Positions 60,987 through 64,000 of a DNA stretch of 64,000 nucleotides are shown in pieces. A model generated the notes under the pieces. The model searched no databases. It was given only the letters and a program-made list of their open reading frames with translations, and was not told where the DNA came from. The first letter of the stretch is position 1. Every line of letters begins with the position of its first letter. The DNA is taken from assembly GCA_013297865.1 (NCBI GenBank), contig JAAFIP010000001.1:248001-312000 (forward strand), written 5' to 3'. The position numbers were made by a program, and so were the translations under genes. Source of the DNA: Polaromonas sp. Its GTDB lineage: Bacteria > Pseudomonadota > Gammaproteobacteria > Burkholderiales > Burkholderiaceae_C.

Positions 60987-61538
60987 CTAGGCCTTTGCCA
61001 GCCGCGCGAAGGTCTTGCGAAACTTGGCCACTTTGGGTGCTGCTACAGCCATGCAATAGCCCTGGTCAGGGTTGCGCGCAAAAAAGTCTTGGTGGTACTC
61101 CTCGGCTGCGCTGTAGTTGCGCACGGGCAGCACCTCGGTGACTATTTTGGAGCTGTAGTGTTTGCTGGCCGTCAGCTCGGCGATGATCTCGTCGGCCACC
61201 TGCTTTTGCTCAGGCGCGTGGAAGTAAATGCCGCTGCGGTATTGCGTGCCGCTGTCGTTGCCTTGGCGGTTCAGCGTGGTGGGGTCATGAATGACAAAGA
61301 AGATCTCCAGCACCTCGCGGGTAGAGATGACTGCAGGGTCATACACCAGCTTGACCACCTCGTTGTGCCCCGTACGGCCGGTGCAGACCTGCTCATACGT
61401 AGGGTTAATGGCTTCGCCATTGCTGTAGCCGCTCTCAACGTCTTCAATCCCCTGCACCGCGACGTAGACCGCCTCGGTACACCAGAAGCAGCCACCACCC
61501 AGGGTGATGGTTTGCAATGATTTAGCAGTGTTTTCCAT
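60987..61538 (-). CDS. msrA: Peptide methionine-S-sulfoxide reductase MsrA
   Basis: A 183-aa repair enzyme for oxidised methionine. The catalytic GCFWCTEAVY (residues 15-24) and GYSNGEAINPTYEQVCTGRTGHNEVVKLVYDP and YHQDFFARNP are diagnostic. It lies 26 nt downstream of the PEP-mutase-family gene, with repeat copy R14 across the junction. Probably cotranscribed with it. Confidence 0.96.
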   Translation of the reverse strand: MENTAKSLQTITLGGGCFWCTEAVYVAVQGIEDVESGYSNGEAINPTYEQVCTGRTGHNEVVKLVYDPAVISTREVLEIFFVIHDPTTLNRQGNDSGTQYRSGIYFHAPEQKQVADEIIAELTASKHYSSKIVTEVLPVRNYSAAEEYHQDFFARNPDQGYCMAVAAPKVAKFRKTFARLAKA

Positions 61539-61540
61539 GG

Positions 61541-61585
61541 ATAGCCCTTTAAAATATCGCGGGACTAGCTATTACTTTCATAGCG
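61541..61585 (+). repeat. Interspersed core repeat R14, at the end of the PEP-mutase-family gene
   Basis: Core variant AATATCGCGGGACTAGCTAT at 61553-61572, then TACTTTCATAGC. In this antisense orientation the changed AGC-to-CTA provides TAG as the stop codon of the gene on the minus strand. Confidence 0.85.
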
Positions 61586-62431
61586 TTTGCCCAGAGCCAG
61601 CAGCTCGGGGGTGCCAATCAGCGCGTTGAGCTGATCAAAGTCCAGCATGGATTGTTGCATGTTGGCAGTAGTCCCGTGCGCATGCAGGCTTTGGTAGTAG
61701 CGCTGCAGGGTGTGGGCAACGGCGCGGGCGGTGCCGCCGGGGAAGATGACGATTTTGAAACCGCGCTCGCCCAGCTCGGCCGCGCTTTGCACGGGGGTTT
61801 TGCCGCCTTCCACCATATTGGCTAAAAGCGGCGTGCGGTGGGCAAAGCGCTGGCAGGCGGACTGCATCTGCTCGGGGCTGCGCAGGGCTTCGATGAACAG
61901 CGCGTCCACCCCACAGGCCAGGTAGGCCTCGGCGCGCTCTAGTGCGGCCTCCAGGCCCTCGACAGCCACGGCATCGGTGCGGGCGAGGATTAAGGTCTCT
62001 TGGCTGTGTCTTGCGTCTACCGCCGCTTTGAGTTTGCCGCACATCTCGGCGGTGGGGATCACGGTTTTGCCATCCAGATGCCCGCAGCGCTTGGGAAAGC
62101 CCTGGTCTTCCAGCTGGATCATCGCCGCGCCCGCGCGCTCAAAGCCGCGCACGGTGCGCTGCACGTTCAGCGCGTTGCCAAAGCCGGTGTCGGCATCCAC
62201 AATGACCGGCGTAGCCACCCGCTCGGTAATGCGCGCCAGCGTGTCTTGCACCTCGGTAAAGGTGGTCAGGCCAATGTCAGATCGGGCCAGGCGCGTGTAG
62301 GCGATGGACGCGCCCGAGAGGTACAGGGCCTCAAAGCCCGCCTGCTCGGCGACAAGCGCCGTGAGCGCGTCGTACACGCCGGGGGCGAGCACTGCGCCGG
62401 GTTGGGAGAGTCGGTGTTTTAAAGTGGTCAT
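61565..62431 (-). CDS. Isocitrate lyase/PEP mutase superfamily protein (oxaloacetate decarboxylase or methylisocitrate lyase-like)
   Basis: A 288-aa TIM-barrel enzyme: APGVYDALTALVAEQAGFEALYLSGASIAYT, metal-binding VDADTGFGNALNVQRTVRGFERAGAAMIQLEDQ and the catalytic loop KRCGHLDGK. These occur in PrpB, carboxy-PEP mutase and the Pseudomonas oxaloacetate decarboxylase group; the exact reaction is not decided. The last residues (YESNS) and the stop come from repeat copy R14. Confidence 0.88.
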   Translation of the reverse strand: MTTLKHRLSQPGAVLAPGVYDALTALVAEQAGFEALYLSGASIAYTRLARSDIGLTTFTEVQDTLARITERVATPVIVDADTGFGNALNVQRTVRGFERAGAAMIQLEDQGFPKRCGHLDGKTVIPTAEMCGKLKAAVDARHSQETLILARTDAVAVEGLEAALERAEAYLACGVDALFIEALRSPEQMQSACQRFAHRTPLLANMVEGGKTPVQSAAELGERGFKIVIFPGGTARAVAHTLQRYYQSLHAHGTTANMQQSMLDFDQLNALIGTPELLALGKRYESNS

Positions 62432-62666
62432 GCGTTCGCTATCTATTGATTGCTGCGAAGTTCGTGCAGCAGCAGGGATAGAGTCTACATGCGGTCTATC
62501 TTGGTTTCAAAAAAATTGACATGATGAAAATATCGCCACTCGATTGTCAACGAGCAATTTATTTTGGATGTTGTTGAACTGAAGTGAATCTCATTGCACG
62601 ATGGGGATTTCGCTCTGAAAACCGCTTTACCGTCAGATTTACCGTCATGCAAAACTGCACTTAAGG
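62432..62666. other. AT-richer spacer without a recognisable gene
   Basis: Base composition falls here relative to the left side. A short direct repeat TTACCGTCA occurs twice near 62629-62652. I see no gene, tRNA or att-like sequence. Confidence 0.5.
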
Positions 62667-63233
62667 TTAGGTCAAACGACCATCGTCATTCCAGTTGCCG
62701 AACATCTTGTTTAAGGCGGTTTTTTTTACGAAATTTCTCAATCTTGTTTCAAACTCGCTCGGGGGTTTTCGCATTTCCTCGATATAACCAATTCTTACAG
62801 CGCGATACAGCACTGGGAATTTTTTGAAATTTGCTAGTGCATTGCCATTTGCTGATAGTGCAGCAACGATATCCGCCGGAGTATCTTGACGTAACTCTAG
62901 CGGAGGCAGCTTCACTCTTCCCGCATCGGTCATCAACTCCAACTGAATAAGACGTTGCGAGCGAGCCTTATTGAGTTCTGTCCAGTTCCCATCGGCTCGC
63001 CGAGGACTGAACCTTCGTGCCAACTCGCCGGTAGCAATACGCTTGGCTAAGCCATCAATCCAACCGAAGCAAATAGCCTCTTCAACAGAGTCTAAATAGG
63101 TTATCGATCCTTCTTCTAGACATATCAGCCAAGCATCCTTAGTTTGCGCATGGTTTTTTCTAGCCATGCACGCCAATCTTTTCGGGTTTTTAACTTGAGC
63201 GCGGTTGTGACTTCCATAAGAACTGACTTCCAA
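62667..63233 (-). CDS. YdeI/OmpD-associated family protein
   Basis: A 188-aa protein with the family blocks EEAICFGWIDGLAKRI, RFSPRRADGNWTELNKARSQRLIQLELMTDAGR and a basic C-terminal region with YIEEMRKPPSEFETRLRNF. YdeI-like proteins are linked to resistance to antimicrobial peptides or to bacteriocin protection in some bacteria; the role is not established. GGAAG lies about 9 nt upstream of the chosen start. Codon use is AT-richer than in the rest of the window, consistent with transfer. It follows the TetR gene by 4 nt. Confidence 0.78.
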   Translation of the reverse strand: MEVSSYGSHNRAQVKNPKRLACMARKNHAQTKDAWLICLEEGSITYLDSVEEAICFGWIDGLAKRIATGELARRFSPRRADGNWTELNKARSQRLIQLELMTDAGRVKLPPLELRQDTPADIVAALSANGNALANFKKFPVLYRAVRIGYIEEMRKPPSEFETRLRNFVKKTALNKMFGNWNDDGRLT

Positions 63234-63237
63234 TTAA

Positions 63238-63888
63238 CTATTTGACTACTCTTGAAAGCTCAGTAGTTGTTTCAATTTCATGAAATCCGACAAATGCACT
63301 AATGTGTGATTGCAGGAAGCTGTCAATGTCAGTAGGGTATGCAGTTGCTCCATCAAGCCCGTGTTGATGCAAAAAAATCAATATAACCGGGCTCAGCAAA
63401 GAAATTGCCGCATACCTTGTATTGGTGGGGCGCATTTCTCTCCTCGCAATATGTGCATTTAAACGACGTTCCGTCGCCAGGATAGTAGGCTCAAGAATAT
63501 GGTTAAGGTAAGAGTTTGCTAAAACGATATGGCTAAGCCCCTGAGCCAATCCAACAGCGTGTAAACGAACAAGTCCGCCGTATCGAAACCCGTCAGCCAC
63601 GTGCACGACAAGATCATGCGTTGATTGTCGAAATAACCCAGTTGGAGTTTCTGCAATGGTTAACTCCCCGTGAGCACTCTCACAACAGTCAGCAAAAACC
63701 GCCGAAAAAACCTCCTCCCGATTGCCAAAGTAATGCTGTAGCGTGGGGATCGTCACGCCCGAAGCCGTGGCTAAACCTCGATAGCTGGACGGAGGATTGC
63801 CACTCAATAACGCATCACGAAGTCGAACCAAAATGGCCGCTCTGGATGCGGCGAAATCAGCATTTTTACTACCCGTTTTTCTAGGCAT
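63238..63888 (-). CDS. TetR family transcriptional regulator
   Basis: A 216-aa repressor with an N-terminal HTH (SYRGLATASGVTIPTLQHYFGNREEVFSAVF) and an all-helical ligand-binding domain. The two genes on the minus strand form an operon (TetR then YdeI-like). The divergent gene beginning at 63983 is the likely target, since a perfect inverted repeat overlaps its promoter. The region is AT-richer than the chromosome on the left. Confidence 0.9.
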   Translation of the reverse strand: MPRKTGSKNADFAASRAAILVRLRDALLSGNPPSSYRGLATASGVTIPTLQHYFGNREEVFSAVFADCCESAHGELTIAETPTGLFRQSTHDLVVHVADGFRYGGLVRLHAVGLAQGLSHIVLANSYLNHILEPTILATERRLNAHIARREMRPTNTRYAAISLLSPVILIFLHQHGLDGATAYPTDIDSFLQSHISAFVGFHEIETTTELSRVVK

Positions 63889-63901
63889 TTAACTTCACAA
63901 C

Positions 63902-63931
63902 TTGACAAGGTATTCGTACATAAAATAAAAT
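63902..63931 (+). promoter_or_regulatory. Strong sigma-70 promoter of the divergent gene at the right edge
   Basis: Perfect -35 TTGACA (63902-63907) and -10 TAAAAT (63926-63931) with an 18-nt spacer. The -10 lies inside the left arm of the 63924-63953 operator. Confidence 0.7.
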
Positions 63932-63953
63932 ATCTCATTCGTTATATTTTATT
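63924..63953. promoter_or_regulatory. Inverted repeat, candidate TetR operator
   Basis: AATAAAATAT (63924-63933) and ATATTTTATT (63944-63953) are exact complements around a 10-nt centre. It overlaps the -10 of the rightward promoter and lies 36 nt from the TetR start, the expected place for a repressor that controls itself and the divergent gene. Confidence 0.7.
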
Positions 63954-63982
63954 AATCAACTAATTATCATAAAGAGCTACTT

Positions 63983-64000
63983 ATGCCGGCAAAAAATTTT
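63983..64000 (+). CDS. Start of a gene running off the window
   Basis: ATG at 63983 follows AAAGAG at good spacing and opens MPAKNF before the window ends. It is divergent from the TetR gene and behind a strong promoter and a palindrome. The product cannot be told from six residues; it is probably the TetR target. Confidence 0.6.

Overview
The window looks like chromosomal DNA of a GC-rich betaproteobacterium of the family Comamonadaceae, plausibly Rhodoferax-like. This rests on the gene content (rimP-nusA-infB operon, dapC-dapD-dapE cluster, Bug/TctC receptor, DUF6502/DUF5666 cluster, a TadA-dehalogenase fusion) and on the repeats typical of the group. The genus is an inference. I found no rRNA, tRNA, CRISPR array, transposase or integrase.

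Layout. 1-2350: smpB end, a crotonase-fold acyl-CoA hydrolase and a DMT permease. 2583-11722: minus-strand translation operon rimP-nusA-infB-lepB-rbfA-truB, then typA. 11883-17574: AlkB-type hydroxylase and the lysine/peptidoglycan precursor genes dapC, dapD and dapE, with an orphan pilU inside. 17860-23641: DUF2147 gene, nth, then a 4.7-kb block (sensor kinase, response regulator, second DUF2147 protein, patatin lipoprotein, lipoprotein). This block is bounded by a duplicated nth 3' end. 23885-33526: TctC receptor, DUF6502 plus two DUF5666 lipoproteins, TadA fused to a dehalogenase-like hydrolase, M16 protease, DUF302 protein. 33705-40118: yejABEF oligopeptide importer and fabI. 40225-49584: LysR regulator facing a long operon with a salicylate 5-hydroxylase/anthranilate dioxygenase-like Rieske oxygenase, a complete branched-chain-type ABC importer, an M19 dipeptidase and a LysE exporter. 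49787-51618: a 17-residue lysine-rich microprotein divergent from a one-polypeptide ABC transporter. 51637-54352: PLP dehydratase, 2OG-Fe dioxygenase and GFA protein. 54482-59836: a probable metal (zinc-type) operon of MacB-like ABC pair, small Cys/His protein, DUF3299, DUF2946 and TonB receptor. 59960-62431: aspartoacylase-like protein, msrA, PEP-mutase/isocitrate-lyase family protein. 62667-64000: AT-richer segment with a TetR regulator, a YdeI/OmpD-like gene and the start of a divergent gene.

The most striking feature is a short interspersed repeat (core AATATCGCGGGAGCAGCTAT), present in at least 14 copies. Seven lie between genes, two at gene ends supply a stop codon, and five lie inside conserved genes (the crotonase gene, truB, the alkB-like gene, dapE, yejF) without breaking the frame. 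In four of the five the same peptide type is encoded (N-I-A-G-A-A-I-K). This resembles the protein-coding palindromic elements known from Rickettsia. truB alone carries three unrelated repeat families. Other notable points are the nth-flanked block with a two-winged response-regulator operator, the microprotein/ABC transporter pair, and several palindromic operators in divergent promoters.
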